Positions 1 through 8,985 of a stretch of 64,000 nucleotides of DNA are shown piece by piece (position 1 is the stretch's first letter; each line of letters opens with the position of its first letter). The notes below the pieces were generated by a model. That model was not told where the DNA came from. It searched no databases and saw nothing but the letters and a program-made list of their open reading frames with translations. Made by a program: the position numbers and the translations under genes. This stretch comes from Arthrobacter sp. GMC3 (GTDB lineage: Bacteria; Actinomycetota; Actinomycetes; Actinomycetales; Micrococcaceae): NCBI RefSeq assembly GCF_002929305.1, contig NZ_PJIO01000001.1, positions 496,001 to 560,000 of the forward strand, in the 5' to 3' direction.

Positions 1-737
1 GCCGCGTTCAGCATCAGCACCGTGGCACCAACCACCACTGCCAGGCCCAGCGAAAGCAGGCTGGCCGCAGCACCCAAACGGGGTTTGACCTTCACAACTG
101 CAGGCTTGCGGTACGGAGGTGGCACAGGCATATAGGGCTGCTGCGGCACATAGGGCAGTTTCGTCGTTGCCGACGCCGCGAAGTAGGGAACGCCGGGATT
201 GGAATCAGGCGCGTACGGGGGATTCCCGGGCGCGGCCACCGGACGCGGTGACTTACTCTTGTTGCGCGTGACGGCCCAGTAGATGATGGATCCGACGGCG
301 GCTATCCAGAAAAGCGGCCACGGGAACCAGCCGTCGTGCCCGCCCCAGATGGCGCCCTGACCGGGGCCAAGCAGCCCCAAGAAGCTGACGATGGCGGCTC
401 CGGTCATCCCCGTTGACCAACGGCCATGGCTGACCTCTTCGACGTGGATGCGGCCGTCAGGTTCGGGAAGTAGCGCCCAGGCGACGCCGTAGGCCAGCAA
501 GCCCACACCGAAAAAGAGGGTGAGGACCACGGCAAGCCCGCGCACGATCACAGGATCGATTCCCCACTTGTTGGCGAGTCCGCTGCACACCCCGCCCAGC
601 CAACGATTCGGGCCACGTTGCACTCCTAGGCCGCGGAGCCACTGGTAGAACCTTGCGGATTCGGGCCGCGGGGAGTGGTTTTCCGGGGGAGGCGTGGGGC
701 CTGCCGGCTGCTCTGGGGTGTCATGGGTGATGTTCAT
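1..737 (-). CDS. PspC-domain membrane protein (3' part outside window)
   Basis: Reads leftwards from ATG at 737 and runs off the window edge, so only 245 codons are visible. Residues about 41-92 form a PspC domain, with the segment GGVCSGLANKWG followed by a hydrophobic helix (about 67-90). More hydrophobic segments lie near 111-125 and 139-156, then a proline-rich linker (about 164-212) and another membrane segment starting near 222. PspC domains are known from membrane-stress systems (phage-shock-protein C family). It is divergent from a second PspC protein fused to a histidine kinase, with 114 bp between the starts, so the two probably share regulation. The specific function is unknown. 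Confidence 0.85.
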   Translation of the reverse strand, partial: MNITHDTPEQPAGPTPPPENHSPRPESARFYQWLRGLGVQRGPNRWLGGVCSGLANKWGIDPVIVRGLAVVLTLFFGVGLLAYGVAWALLPEPDGRIHVEEVSHGRWSTGMTGAAIVSFLGLLGPGQGAIWGGHDGWFPWPLFWIAAVGSIIYWAVTRNKSKSPRPVAAPGNPPYAPDSNPGVPYFAASATTKLPYVPQQPYMPVPPPYRKPAVVKVKPRLGAAASLLSLGLAVVVGATVLMLNA

Positions 738-851
738 AGTTCAATGGTGGCCCTGGGCAGGGTCGCGTGAACATCCGGGGTGACCCTGAAAGAACCCTGA
801 ACTACCCCGAAGAAGCGGTACGGGTGCGTTGGGCCGTGTTTGGATGGAACC
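738..851. promoter_or_regulatory. Divergent control region between the two PspC genes
   Basis: The 114-bp gap must hold promoters for both divergent genes. It contains an inverted repeat with arms CAGGGTC (758-764) and GACCCTG (782-788), and a direct repeat ACCCTGAA at 783-790 and 794-801 (period 11). These look like operator half-sites, possibly for the response regulator encoded downstream. That assignment is inference; I see no convincing -35/-10 pair. Confidence 0.35.
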
Positions 852-2126
852 ATGAGCGCAAAGATGTACCGTTCCCAGAAACGAGTTATTGCTGGGGTCT
901 GCGGCGGATTGGCCGAACACCTTGGCATCAAGGTGGGGTTGGTGCGCGCCATCATGATCGGCGCCAGCTTCTTCTTCGGTGCAGGCCTGGTGTTCTACGC
1001 CTGGTTGTGGCTTCTGGTGCCCATGGCTGGTGAGCAGGCTGGTGAAGGAAATACCCTGCTCGACGCCGACGGCAACCCACGCATAAAGCTCTTCCGCCCA
1101 GCCGCCGGGGAACCAACAGAGCCAGGGGCCGCAGACGGACGCCAAAAACTCTCTATCGGCTTCAAGGAAGTGCTGATTGGTGGCGCCCTGGTGATAGCCG
1201 CCGTCGTTTTGTTGGGGCAGCAACTGGGGCTAAACCTGCAACTGGGGACATTGATTCCGCTGGTGGTCATCGCCGTGGGTGCCGTGTTGGCGTGGATGCA
1301 GCTGGACAACACCCGCCGTGTGGGATTGCTCAGTGCCGCCAAGATGGACACTCCCATGGCCCTGCTGCGCCTGGGAGGTGGGGTCGTGCTTGTCATCGCC
1401 GGGGTGCTCGTCATAGTTACCGGATCCGGTTCGTGGACCCTTGTGTGGGCCTCAGTGGTGGCCTCCCTGGCGGTTCTTGCCGGCGTGGCCCTGGTTCTTG
1501 CCCCGTGGGTGCTGAAGTTCTGGCGGGAGTTTCAGGCCGAGCGGGCAGGGCGCATCCGGGAAACGGAACGGGCCGAGATCGCCGCCCACCTGCACGATTC
1601 AGTGCTGCAAACCCTGGCCCTGATCCAAAAGAGTGCCAATTCCGCCTCCGATGTGACGCGCCTTGCCCGGGCACAGGAACGCGAACTGCGGGAATGGATT
1701 TACCAAGATGCCGGCCAGAACAGCGGCCAATTGGTTGCTCGGGTGAAGGCCGTCTGTGCCGAGATTGAAGACCTTTACGGGCAGAGCGTGGAGGTGGTAA
1801 CTGTGGGTGATGCCGAGCTGAACGACCACAGCCAGGCCCTTGTCCAGGCCACACGCGAGGCCGTGCTCAACGGCGTCAGGCACGGTGGGACAGCGGTCTC
1901 GGTCTATGTTGAAGCCGGGCCAAAGGGCGTCGATGTGTTCGTCAAGGACCGCGGCGCCGGCTTTGAAGTCGCTGCCATCCCGGCGGACCGGCTAGGGGTC
2001 AGGGAATCCTTGCTCGGGAGAATGTCCCGCAATGGCGGAACGGCTGAGATCATTAGCTCAGCCAGTGGGACAGAAGTGCGCCTGCACCTGCCCAGCGAAA
2101 CAAGCAACCATGAGGACGCGCGATGA
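852..2126 (+). CDS. PspC-domain sensor histidine kinase
   Basis: A 424-residue membrane kinase. An N-terminal PspC domain (about 5-58, with VIAGVCGGLAEHLG) is followed by about four more hydrophobic segments (about 104-122, 127-148, 171-193, 199-224). A HisKA_3-type dimerisation box follows, HLHDSVLQTL, with the likely phospho-acceptor His248, and then an HATPase domain with the N-box region ATREAVLNGVRHGG and the G-box DRGAGF. An in-frame ATG lies 12 bases upstream at 840; 852 is preferred because the PspC homology starts right after it. The stop overlaps the regulator start (ATGA), which suggests translational coupling. The signal sensed is unknown; envelope stress is an inference from PspC. 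Confidence 0.9.
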   Translation: MSAKMYRSQKRVIAGVCGGLAEHLGIKVGLVRAIMIGASFFFGAGLVFYAWLWLLVPMAGEQAGEGNTLLDADGNPRIKLFRPAAGEPTEPGAADGRQKLSIGFKEVLIGGALVIAAVVLLGQQLGLNLQLGTLIPLVVIAVGAVLAWMQLDNTRRVGLLSAAKMDTPMALLRLGGGVVLVIAGVLVIVTGSGSWTLVWASVVASLAVLAGVALVLAPWVLKFWREFQAERAGRIRETERAEIAAHLHDSVLQTLALIQKSANSASDVTRLARAQERELREWIYQDAGQNSGQLVARVKAVCAEIEDLYGQSVEVVTVGDAELNDHSQALVQATREAVLNGVRHGGTAVSVYVEAGPKGVDVFVKDRGAGFEVAAIPADRLGVRESLLGRMSRNGGTAEIISSASGTEVRLHLPSETSNHEDAR

Positions 2127-2779
2127 CAGATGCACCGCAACCCATCCGTGTGGTGGTGGTGGATGACCACGCCATCTTCCGATCCGGCCTGAAGGCCGAT
2201 CTTGACGCCGACATTCTTGTTCTGGCCGAGGCCGCCACCGTGGAAGAGGCGATTGCCGAGGTAACACGCAACAGCCCAGATGTGGTGCTGCTTGACGTCC
2301 ACCTTCCCGGTGGCAGGGGGCAGGGCGGCCGGGAAGTCATTGCGGGGTGTGCGGCGTCGATGCCAGGGACCAAATTCCTGGCACTGAGCGTTTCCGATGC
2401 CGCCGAGGACGTGGTGGCCGTTATTCGGGCCGGTGCCCGCGGCTATGTCACCAAATCGATTTCCGGGGCTGAAATTTCAGATGCCGTCCGGCGTGTGGCT
2501 GGCGGCGACGCCGTGTTCTCGCCCCGCCTGGCCGGATTTGTCCTTGACGCTTTCGGTACCGCCGAGGTGGCGGTCGAGGACGAGCTGGACCGGCTCTCGG
2601 CCCGCGAACTGGAGGTTATGCGCCTGATCGCCCGGGGCTACTCCTACAAGGAAGTGGCCAAGGCCCTGTTCATCTCCATCAAGACGGTTGAATCACACGT
2701 CTCCGCAGTGTTGCGCAAACTCCAGCTTTCCTCCCGTCACGAGCTGACCCGCTGGGCCGCAGACCGCCGCCTGCTCTGA
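2123..2779 (+). CDS. LuxR/NarL-family response regulator
   Basis: 218 residues. The receiver domain (about 8-125) has the acidic pair D14/D15, the phosphorylation site Asp58 in VVLLDVHLP and a conserved Lys in YVTKSIS. A LuxR-type helix-turn-helix fills the C-terminus (about 152-215), with LSARELEVMRLIARG and KTVESHVSAVLRKL. Its ATG overlaps the stop of the histidine kinase gene, so the two form a two-component system. This architecture (HisKA_3 kinase plus NarL-type regulator) resembles LiaRS/VraRS envelope-stress systems, but orthology is not established. It may bind the repeats in the divergent region upstream. Confidence 0.92.
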   Translation: MTDAPQPIRVVVVDDHAIFRSGLKADLDADILVLAEAATVEEAIAEVTRNSPDVVLLDVHLPGGRGQGGREVIAGCAASMPGTKFLALSVSDAAEDVVAVIRAGARGYVTKSISGAEISDAVRRVAGGDAVFSPRLAGFVLDAFGTAEVAVEDELDRLSARELEVMRLIARGYSYKEVAKALFISIKTVESHVSAVLRKLQLSSRHELTRWAADRRLL

Positions 2780-2781
2780 AG

Positions 2782-2815
2782 CACCGGCGGCCAAGCTCGA
2801 CCGCCGGTGGCCGGA
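2782..2815 (+). terminator. Stem-loop after the two-component operon
   Basis: A perfect 9-bp stem (CACCGGCGG 2782-2790, CCGCCGGTG 2801-2809) lies 2 bases after the response-regulator stop, between convergent genes. There is no real T-run, so it is a terminator only by position. Confidence 0.5.
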
Positions 2816-2915
2816 CCCGGTGTTTCCGTAGGCGACGTAAAGGAGAACGAAGGCCGCCCGCGGCCGAAGTTCGGATAGTCGCCGAGGGAATGCCGAGTCC
2901 GGCCACCCCGTGTGG

Positions 2916-4148
2916 TTACTTGGCTGTGCCTAGGAACTCCTGGAGGCGGGCGATGCCTGTGGCCAGGTCCTCGTCGCCTAGTGCGTAGGAGAGACGGATG
3001 TAGCCGCTTGGACCAAAGGCCTCACCCGGAACGACGGCAACTTCCACCTTGTCCAGGATCAGCGCGGCCAGCTGCGCCGACGTCGTGGGGCGCACTCCTG
3101 CGATCTCCTTGCCCAACAGTCCGCGGACATCGGCGTAAGCGTAGAACGCGCCGTGCGGTGTGGGGCATTCGACGCCGTCGATCGCGTTCAGGCCGGCAAC
3201 CATGGCCTTACGACGACGGTCGAAGGCCACCTTCATCTCATCTACCGCGGTCAACGGGCCGGCGACGGCGGCCAGGGCAGCCATCTGGGAGACGTTGGCA
3301 ACGTTGGAGGTGGCGTGGGACTGCATGTTGGTCGCGGCCTTGATGACATCGGGCGCCGCGATCATCCAGCCCACGCGCCAACCGGTCATGGCGTAGGTTT
3401 TGGCGACACCGTTGAGGATGACCACCTTGTCGCCGAGTTCCGGGACGGCGGTGGCGATCGAGGTGAACGGCACGGCGTCGTAGGTGAGGTGTTCGTAGAT
3501 TTCATCGGTGATAACCCACAGGCCCTTGGATGCCGCCCACAGTCCGATCTCACGGGTCTGTTCCGGCGAGTAGACGGCGCCGGTCGGGTTGGACGGGGAA
3601 ACGAACAGCAAGATCTTGGTGCGAGGAGTCAGGGCCGCTTCCAGCTGCTCCACCGTGACAAGGTAACCCTGCTCGGGTCCGGCGAAAACGTCGACGGGAA
3701 CGCCGCCTGCCAAGCGGATGGCTTCCGGGTAGGTGGTCCAGTACGGGCTCGGAACCAGTACCTCGTCCTCGGGATCAAGCAAGGTCGCGAAGGATTCGTA
3801 CACTGCCTGCTTGCCTCCGTTGGTGACAAGCACCTGGGAGGCGTCCACCGAATAGCCGGAGTCACGCAGGGTCTTGGCCGCAATGGCAGCTTTCAGCTCT
3901 GGCAAGCCGGCAGCGGGGGAGTACCGGTGGAACTTAGGCTGGCGGGCGGCGTCGATGGCTGCCTGAACAATATAGTCAGGGGTGGGGAAATCGGGCTCGC
4001 CGGCACCGAACCCGATGACGGGACGGCCAGCAGCTTTAAGTGCTTTGGCTTTGGCGTCAACGGCCAGCGTGGCTGATTCGGCAATGGCGGCGATGCGGGC
4101 GGAGATACGGCGCCCTGTGGAGTTCTCAGCTGTCAGTTCGGCAGACAT
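2916..4148 (-). CDS. aspC: Pyridoxal-phosphate aminotransferase, aspartate aminotransferase type
   Basis: A 410-residue class I/II aminotransferase. Visible motifs are SNPTGAVY, the cofactor-contacting Asp in [10 protein letters not shown], the Schiff-base lysine Lys250 in [16 protein letters not shown] and a C-terminal SGYIRLSYA with the substrate-carboxylate arginine. These fit the Ib subgroup that interconverts aspartate and oxaloacetate, sometimes also using prephenate. Position supports the name: an aspC-type gene precedes secE-nusG in many actinobacteria. It is divergent from tRNA-Trp and convergent with the two-component operon. Substrate specificity cannot be read from the sequence. 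Confidence 0.88.
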   Translation of the reverse strand: MSAELTAENSTGRRISARIAAIAESATLAVDAKAKALKAAGRPVIGFGAGEPDFPTPDYIVQAAIDAARQPKFHRYSPAAGLPELKAAIAAKTLRDSGYSVDASQVLVTNGGKQAVYESFATLLDPEDEVLVPSPYWTTYPEAIRLAGGVPVDVFAGPEQGYLVTVEQLEAALTPRTKILLFVSPSNPTGAVYSPEQTREIGLWAASKGLWVITDEIYEHLTYDAVPFTSIATAVPELGDKVVILNGVAKTYAMTGWRVGWMIAAPDVIKAATNMQSHATSNVANVSQMAALAAVAGPLTAVDEMKVAFDRRRKAMVAGLNAIDGVECPTPHGAFYAYADVRGLLGKEIAGVRPTTSAQLAALILDKVEVAVVPGEAFGPSGYIRLSYALGDEDLATGIARLQEFLGTAK

Positions 4149-4228
4149 CTAGGTACTTTCTTTTCAACGGTGAGCTTAAAAATTACAAACTTTTGTCACT
4201 CCCTACTTTAGGCGCATTGCGTACCCGG

Positions 4229-4259
4229 TTCGACGTACCGCGTTAAGGGTGCGTAGAAT
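4229..4259 (+). promoter_or_regulatory. Candidate promoter for tRNA-Trp / secE-nusG
   Basis: A TAGAAT -10-like hexamer (4254-4259) follows TTCGAC (4229-4234) at a slightly long 19-base spacing, about 140 bases before the tRNA. It fits the actinobacterial housekeeping consensus only loosely. Confidence 0.35.
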
Positions 4260-4397
4260 AGATAACTGGTGCGAAACTTCCATGATGGTGCACGCCTTGA
4301 CGCTGGTTTGGAAAACAGCCATTCAAGACGGTAAGTTATTCATGGCAAAGAACGCCGCCGGAACTTCAAAATCAGGTTCCAGGAGTGTTTGCTTCAA

Positions 4398-4470
4398 AGG
4401 GTAGTGGCGCAATTGGTAGCGCAGCGGTCTCCAAAACCGCAGGTTGCAGGTTCGAGTCCTGTCTGCCCTG
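4398..4470 (+). tRNA. trnW: tRNA-Trp (anticodon CCA)
   Basis: A 73-base cloverleaf. The 7-bp acceptor stem AGGGTAG/CTGCCCT has one T-G wobble and is followed by discriminator G. The D-arm is GCGC-AATTGGTA-GCGC, the anticodon arm GCGGT-CTCCAAA-ACCGC with anticodon CCA at 4431-4433, and the T-arm GCAGG-TTCGAGT-CCTGT. The 3' CCA is not encoded. Placement just upstream of secE-nusG is the usual actinobacterial arrangement. Confidence 0.97.
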
Positions 4471-4484
4471 CGCATAGGCGTAGC

Positions 4485-4520
4485 GGGTTTGGTTCACTGG
4501 TTTTTAGGTGGACCAAACCC
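4485..4520 (+). other. Stem-loop between tRNA-Trp and secE
   Basis: GGGTTTGGT (4485-4493) pairs with ACCAAACCC (4512-4520), extended inward by four further pairs (4494-4497 with 4508-4511). No T-run follows. It may be a processing site separating tRNA from the secE message, or an attenuator. Confidence 0.5.
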
Positions 4521-4609
4521 ATCTCCGTCTCGCGAATAAAATGCACGCGACATGTACTCGTTCCACACGGGTGCGGTGTCATCCCAACTAATGATTGAGT
4601 GAGGCACTG

Positions 4610-4888
4610 GTGACCGATACTTCGGCAAGCAACTCCAAGCGCCGCTCTGCAAAGAAGACAAGCAAGTCCAGCGGACCTGGTTTCTTCGCACGCATTGCGA
4701 TCTTCCTCCGCCAAGTCATTGGTGAGATGAAAAAGGTTGTCACCCCCACTCGCAAAGAGTTGATCAACATGACCGCCGTTGTGCTGGTATTCGTGGTAAT
4801 CGTCATGGCGATTGTCACCGTTTTGGATCTCGGGTTCGGCAAGGCCGTACTTTGGGTCTTCGGCGGCAACGTCGGCGGCGAGCAGTAA
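4610..4888 (+). CDS. secE: Preprotein translocase subunit SecE
   Basis: A small (92-residue) essential subunit of the SecYEG translocon. A lysine/serine-rich cytoplasmic N-terminus leads to the conserved amphipathic SecE motif (VIGEMKKVVTPTRKEL) and one membrane helix (about 60-82). GTG at 4610 is chosen because TGAGG sits 5 bases upstream; an in-frame TTG at 4595 is possible. It is followed by nusG after 86 bases, the conserved secE-nusG pair. Confidence 0.95.
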   Translation: MTDTSASNSKRRSAKKTSKSSGPGFFARIAIFLRQVIGEMKKVVTPTRKELINMTAVVLVFVVIVMAIVTVLDLGFGKAVLWVFGGNVGGEQ

Positions 4889-4974
4889 ACGCTCAACTTT
4901 GGCCGGCCCCGCTGTGAATACGGCAAGGGTCGGTTTGAGCCATTTAAGAAACGCACAAGGAAAGCAGGAAATTC

Positions 4975-5796
4975 GTGTCTGAGCAGGAGCCCGAGGCAAC
5001 TTACAGTGAGCAGGACCTGGACACTGTGGTCGCTGATACTGCCATCAGTGCCGACCTTGATGCACCCGAGGCCGTAGATAGTGACGATTCCGCCACATCT
5101 GCCACGGACGACGTCGACGCGGAAGATTCCCTCGATGAGGACACTGACGCACAGGTAACTGAAGCTGACGTTGCAGCCGACGCCGAGCCCGAGGTCGATC
5201 CGACCGAGGAGTTCAAGGCCAAGCTGCGCCGCCAGGAGGGTGACTGGTATGTCATCCACTCCTACGCCGGTTACGAAAACCGCGTCAAGGTCAACCTGGA
5301 ATCCCGCAGCCTGTCGCTGAACATGGAAGATTACATCTTCGAAATTCAGGTCCCCATGGAAGAAGTCGTGGAGATCAAGAATGCCCAGCGCAAGGTTGTG
5401 AACCGCGTTCGCATCCCCGGCTACGTTCTGGTCCGCATGGACCTGACGGATGCTTCCTGGGGCGTCGTTCGCCACACCCCCGGCGTTACGGGCTTCGTGG
5501 GCAACGCCCACAACCCGGTCCCGTTGCGTCTGGATGAAGTTTTCTCCATGCTTGCCCCGATCTTCCAGGAGCAGCAGGCGGAAGAGAGCGGCATTCCGCT
5601 GCGTCACGATCCCGCAGATGCCGACATTGACTTTGAAGTCGGCGAAGCCGTCATCGTCAAGGATGGTCCGTTCGAGACCTTGTCCGCCACGATCTCCGAG
5701 ATCAAGCCCGAAACTCAGCAGCTCGTTGTGCTGGTTTCCATCTTCGAGCGTGAAACCCCGGTTACGCTCGCCTTCAACCAGGTCACCAAGATCTAG
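4975..5796 (+). CDS. nusG: Transcription termination/antitermination factor NusG
   Basis: 273 residues with a GTG start. An acidic, low-complexity N-terminal extension of about 85 residues precedes the NGN domain (from [15 protein letters not shown] to about residue 195), which binds the RNA polymerase clamp. A C-terminal KOW domain (about 218-270, [13 protein letters not shown]) contacts Rho or ribosomal S10. The acidic extension is common in actinobacterial NusG and absent from the E. coli protein. It precedes rplK by 131 bases. Confidence 0.97.
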   Translation: MSEQEPEATYSEQDLDTVVADTAISADLDAPEAVDSDDSATSATDDVDAEDSLDEDTDAQVTEADVAADAEPEVDPTEEFKAKLRRQEGDWYVIHSYAGYENRVKVNLESRSLSLNMEDYIFEIQVPMEEVVEIKNAQRKVVNRVRIPGYVLVRMDLTDASWGVVRHTPGVTGFVGNAHNPVPLRLDEVFSMLAPIFQEQQAEESGIPLRHDPADADIDFEVGEAVIVKDGPFETLSATISEIKPETQQLVVLVSIFERETPVTLAFNQVTKI

Positions 5797-5927
5797 TTGA
5801 ACCACTGATTTCGCTGAACGGCAACTCAAGCTTTGTTGCCGGGCAGCGTTCGGCCGGACGCCATTCGGCCACACACCTTGGACGCGCTCCGTCGTCCTAG
5901 GAAAGATATTGAGAGAAGGACCCTACA

Positions 5928-6359
5928 TTGGCTCCCAAGAAAAAGGTCACCGGCCTTATCAAGCTGCAGATCCAGGCAGGCGCCGCTAACCCGGCACCGC
6001 CCATCGGTCCGGCGCTTGGTCAGCACGGCGTCAACATCATGGAATTCTGCAAGGCGTACAACGCTGCAACGGAATCCCAGCGCGGAAACGTTATCCCGGT
6101 TGAAATCACGGTTTACGAAGACCGTTCCTTCACCTTCATCACCAAGACCCCGCCGGCTGCAGAGCTCATCAAGAAGGCTGCAGGCATCGCTAAGGGTTCA
6201 GGTACGCCTCACACTGTCAAGGTTGCTCAGCTGACCAAGGCTCAGGTTACCGAGATTGCAACCCAGAAGATGGTTGACCTCAACGCCACCAGCATTGAAG
6301 GCGCAGAGAAGATCATCGCCGGTACCGCCCGTTCCATGGGTGTCACCGTCGAAGCTTAA
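5928..6359 (+). CDS. rplK: 50S ribosomal protein L11
   Basis: 143 residues, the normal length. L11 forms the GTPase-associated centre with 23S rRNA helices 43/44. The proline-rich N-terminal segment ([20 protein letters not shown]) is present, and the C-terminal RNA-binding domain ends in GTARSMGV. The start is TTG at 5928, supported by GAGAGAAGGA (5910-5919) and by the invariant APKKKV N-terminus; no ATG lies nearby. Confidence 0.97.
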   Translation: MAPKKKVTGLIKLQIQAGAANPAPPIGPALGQHGVNIMEFCKAYNAATESQRGNVIPVEITVYEDRSFTFITKTPPAAELIKKAAGIAKGSGTPHTVKVAQLTKAQVTEIATQKMVDLNATSIEGAEKIIAGTARSMGVTVEA

Positions 6360-6507
6360 GTCTTTCGACTTTCGCTTTACGCCCATTTGGGCACCAATAA
6401 ACATAAAGAGCGACGCCGGCCACTCACCTTTGGTGGGCGGGCGACGTACGTAGTGGCAGGGCCCGCGCGGTCCTAACGACCACAACTGCACAAGGAGAAA
6501 CAGCAGC

Positions 6508-7215
6508 ATGGCAAAGCGCAGCAAAGCATATGAGGCAGCCGTAGCCAAGATCGATGCGGAGAAGGTTTACGCACCGTTCGAGGCCATCAAGCTCGCCAAG
6601 GAGACCAACCCCTCCAAGTTCGACGCGACCGTCGAGGTTGCCTTCCGCTTGGGTGTAGACCCTCGCAAGGCCGATCAGATGATCCGTGGCACCGTCAACC
6701 TGCCGCACGGTACCGGTAAGACTGCCCGCGTTCTGGTTTTCGCAACCGGTGAGCGTGCCGAAGCTGCAATCGCAGCAGGTGCCGACTGGGTTGGAACAGA
6801 CGAACTGATCGAAAAGATCCAGGGCGGCTGGACCGACTTCGACGCAGCCGTTGCCACCCCTGACCTCATGGGTAAGGTTGGCCGTTTGGGTAAGGTTCTT
6901 GGTCCTCGTAACCTCATGCCGAACCCGAAGACCGGTACGGTAACGAACGATGTTGCCAAGGCTGTTAACGACATCAAGGGTGGAAAGATCGACTTCCGTG
7001 TCGACAAGCACTCCAACCTTCACTTCATCATCGGCAAGGTGTCCTTCGACGCCGTCAAGCTGGCTGAGAACTACGCAGCAGCACTGGAAGAGGTGCTTCG
7101 TTTGAAGCCGTCCGCTTCCAAGGGCCGCTACCTGCAGAAGGCCACCGTCACCACGACGTTCGGCCCCGGCATCTCCGTGGATCCTGCGGCCACAAAGGTC
7201 TTGACCGAGGTCTAA
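6508..7215 (+). CDS. rplA: 50S ribosomal protein L1
   Basis: 235 residues, full length. L1 forms the mobile stalk at the ribosomal E site and in many bacteria represses its own rplKA mRNA. The signature [15 protein letters not shown] is intact, with the C-terminal GKVSFD and flanking RNA-binding residues. The start ATG follows AAGGAGAAACAGCAGC. It lies 148 bases after rplK and is followed directly by a strong terminator, so the secE-nusG-rplKA unit ends here. Confidence 0.97.
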   Translation: MAKRSKAYEAAVAKIDAEKVYAPFEAIKLAKETNPSKFDATVEVAFRLGVDPRKADQMIRGTVNLPHGTGKTARVLVFATGERAEAAIAAGADWVGTDELIEKIQGGWTDFDAAVATPDLMGKVGRLGKVLGPRNLMPNPKTGTVTNDVAKAVNDIKGGKIDFRVDKHSNLHFIIGKVSFDAVKLAENYAAALEEVLRLKPSASKGRYLQKATVTTTFGPGISVDPAATKVLTEV

Positions 7216-7232
7216 GGCTTAGTTTTACTATG

Positions 7233-7276
7233 AGAGGGTCGGTGTAGCGAATCGCTACACCGACCCTCTTTTTTTA
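7233..7276 (+). terminator. Rho-independent terminator after rplA
   Basis: A perfect 17-bp stem (7233-7249 with 7253-7269) around a 3-base loop, followed by a seven-base T-run (7269-7275). It ends the rplKA transcript before the GNAT genes. Confidence 0.95.
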
Positions 7277-7319
7277 TAGTGTTGAATACCAAAACCACAC
7301 CACTGCAGGGAGATGCTCC

Positions 7320-7862
7320 ATGGACGTCACCATTCGCCAGGCCTCCGGCGCTGACGCCTCGGCACTCGCCGAACTTGCGGCGGTAACTTTTCCCTTGGCC
7401 TGCCCGCCCAGCAGCCAAGCCGAAGACATTGCCGCGTTTATTGCCGCCCATCTTAGCGAGGCGTCCTTTGCCGCCTACCTGTCGGACCCGCAACGGAAAC
7501 TATTCGTCGCCCAGGATGCCTTGGCCCCGGCTGTGCCGCGCTTGCTGGCCTACACCATGCTGGTTGACGCGCCGCCGTCGGACGCGGATGTTTTAGCGGC
7601 ACTGAATGGTCCGGCCATGGAATTGAGCAAATGCTATGCCCATCCCGACTGCCACGGAACCGGGATCAGTGCGGCCTTGATGGCTGCGAGCCTGCTCTGG
7701 GCCGCTGAGCAGGGAAGCCCGCAGGTCTGGTTGGGTGTCAACGCGGAGAACCTGCGTGCCAAGAAGTTCTATGAAAAGCACGGCTTTGCCGTGGCAGGAC
7801 AGAAAAGTTTTCAACTGGGGAGCCGAGTCGAGCACGACTACGTCATGCTCCGGCCCCTCTAA
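7320..7862 (+). CDS. GNAT-family N-acetyltransferase
   Basis: 180 residues with one GNAT fold. The acetyl-CoA loop is CHGTGISAALM (about 115-125), followed by VNAENLRAKKFYEKHGF, the usual late strand-helix-strand of the family. ATG 7320 follows AGGGAG. It sits between rplA and rplJ, just after a terminator, and is followed 25 bases later by a second GNAT gene, so these two form an accessory pair. Substrate is unknown. Confidence 0.85.
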   Translation: MDVTIRQASGADASALAELAAVTFPLACPPSSQAEDIAAFIAAHLSEASFAAYLSDPQRKLFVAQDALAPAVPRLLAYTMLVDAPPSDADVLAALNGPAMELSKCYAHPDCHGTGISAALMAASLLWAAEQGSPQVWLGVNAENLRAKKFYEKHGFAVAGQKSFQLGSRVEHDYVMLRPL

Positions 7863-7887
7863 AGTAAGTCTTCAGGAGCAACAAAAA

Positions 7888-8985
7888 ATGACTGAGATCC
7901 GGATCGAACAACTGCGAGTGCCCGAGTCACTGGACGACCAAGACGGTCCTGACTTCCTCCTGGCCGTTGAGGTGTCCCGGCAAGTGCGGATCAATACTTG
8001 GGGCAATGCCGACCTCGCCTACACCGGCGCCGAACTTTTGGCCGTCTGCCACGATCCCTATGAGTGGTATGTGATGCTCGTGGCCCGTCTCGAAGGTGAG
8101 ATAGTTGGCCGGGCCGGTATCGCCATGCCCCTGGATGAGGCGACAGATCTGGCCCATGTGACACTCGATGTCCTCCCCAAGGCCCAGGGCTACGGGATTG
8201 GGCGCAAACTTTTGGAAGCCGCCGAGACCTTTGTCCGAGGCGAAAACCGACGAGTCGTGGTGGTGGAAACAAACCACGCCGCTACCGGATTGGGGGCCGC
8301 CGGCGTCGAGGTTCTCAAGGCTGCCAGTGGTGTTGGCGAGTTGCCCATGAACAGCAGGGAGACCATGTTTGCCTTCAATGCTGGATATGCACTGGAACAG
8401 GCTGAAAAGTTCAGTTCCTGCGCCTTGCCCTTGGCTCCTGGGGTGGTGGAGGACCTCTCCGCGCTGGGCAGCCAGGAGCACCAGGACGCCTACGCTGTGC
8501 ACCAATGGATTGACAGGAGCCCAGAGCGGTGGGCAGCTGGCATTGTCCGGTTGGAGCAGGGGCACGAGCAGCAACGCAACAAAGCTGATGCCACCGATGG
8601 TGACGATGTCGTGTGGGATGTGGCGCGGCTGCGTGAAGCGGAGTCCATGTCGGTGGAATCCGGCCGTCATTCATTAGTGAGCGCCGTCGAGTACCTGGCA
8701 ACGGGGAGCCTGGTTGGATTCACGTCCATCTCGGTCCTGGGGGAGCGGGACGACGTCGTTTTTCAGGACGACACCGTGGTTGAACCCGAACACAGGGGCA
8801 ACGGTCTAGGGCTGAAGATCAAGGCCGCGAACCTTGCCCTGTTAGCTAAAGAATTCCCTGCCGCCCGCACCGTCTATACCTGGAACGCTGCCGACGACAC
8901 TTACATGTTGGAAGTGAATGCCAGGCTCGGCTTTGTCGCTGCGGGGGTTACCGGGCAATGGCGCAAGGACTTCGATTTGGAGTAG
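7888..8985 (+). CDS. Two-domain GNAT acetyltransferase
   Basis: 365 residues from ATG 7888, which has AGGAG at 7874-7878. Two GNAT-like halves are visible. The first carries VLPKAQGYGIGRKLL and the second VEPEHRGNGLGLKIK, both acetyl-CoA pyrophosphate loops. Tandem GNAT proteins such as mycothiol synthase share this layout, but the name cannot be given from the sequence alone. An open frame continues upstream to 7735 but overlaps the previous gene and lacks a ribosome site. Substrate unknown. Confidence 0.82.
   Translation: MTEIRIEQLRVPESLDDQDGPDFLLAVEVSRQVRINTWGNADLAYTGAELLAVCHDPYEWYVMLVARLEGEIVGRAGIAMPLDEATDLAHVTLDVLPKAQGYGIGRKLLEAAETFVRGENRRVVVVETNHAATGLGAAGVEVLKAASGVGELPMNSRETMFAFNAGYALEQAEKFSSCALPLAPGVVEDLSALGSQEHQDAYAVHQWIDRSPERWAAGIVRLEQGHEQQRNKADATDGDDVVWDVARLREAESMSVESGRHSLVSAVEYLATGSLVGFTSISVLGERDDVVFQDDTVVEPEHRGNGLGLKIKAANLALLAKEFPAARTVYTWNAADDTYMLEVNARLGFVAAGVTGQWRKDFDLE

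Noticed and set aside
4186..4197. ACAAAC/TTTTGT near-palindrome upstream of aspC as an operator
   Set aside because: Too short and imperfect to separate from chance in an AT-rich promoter region.
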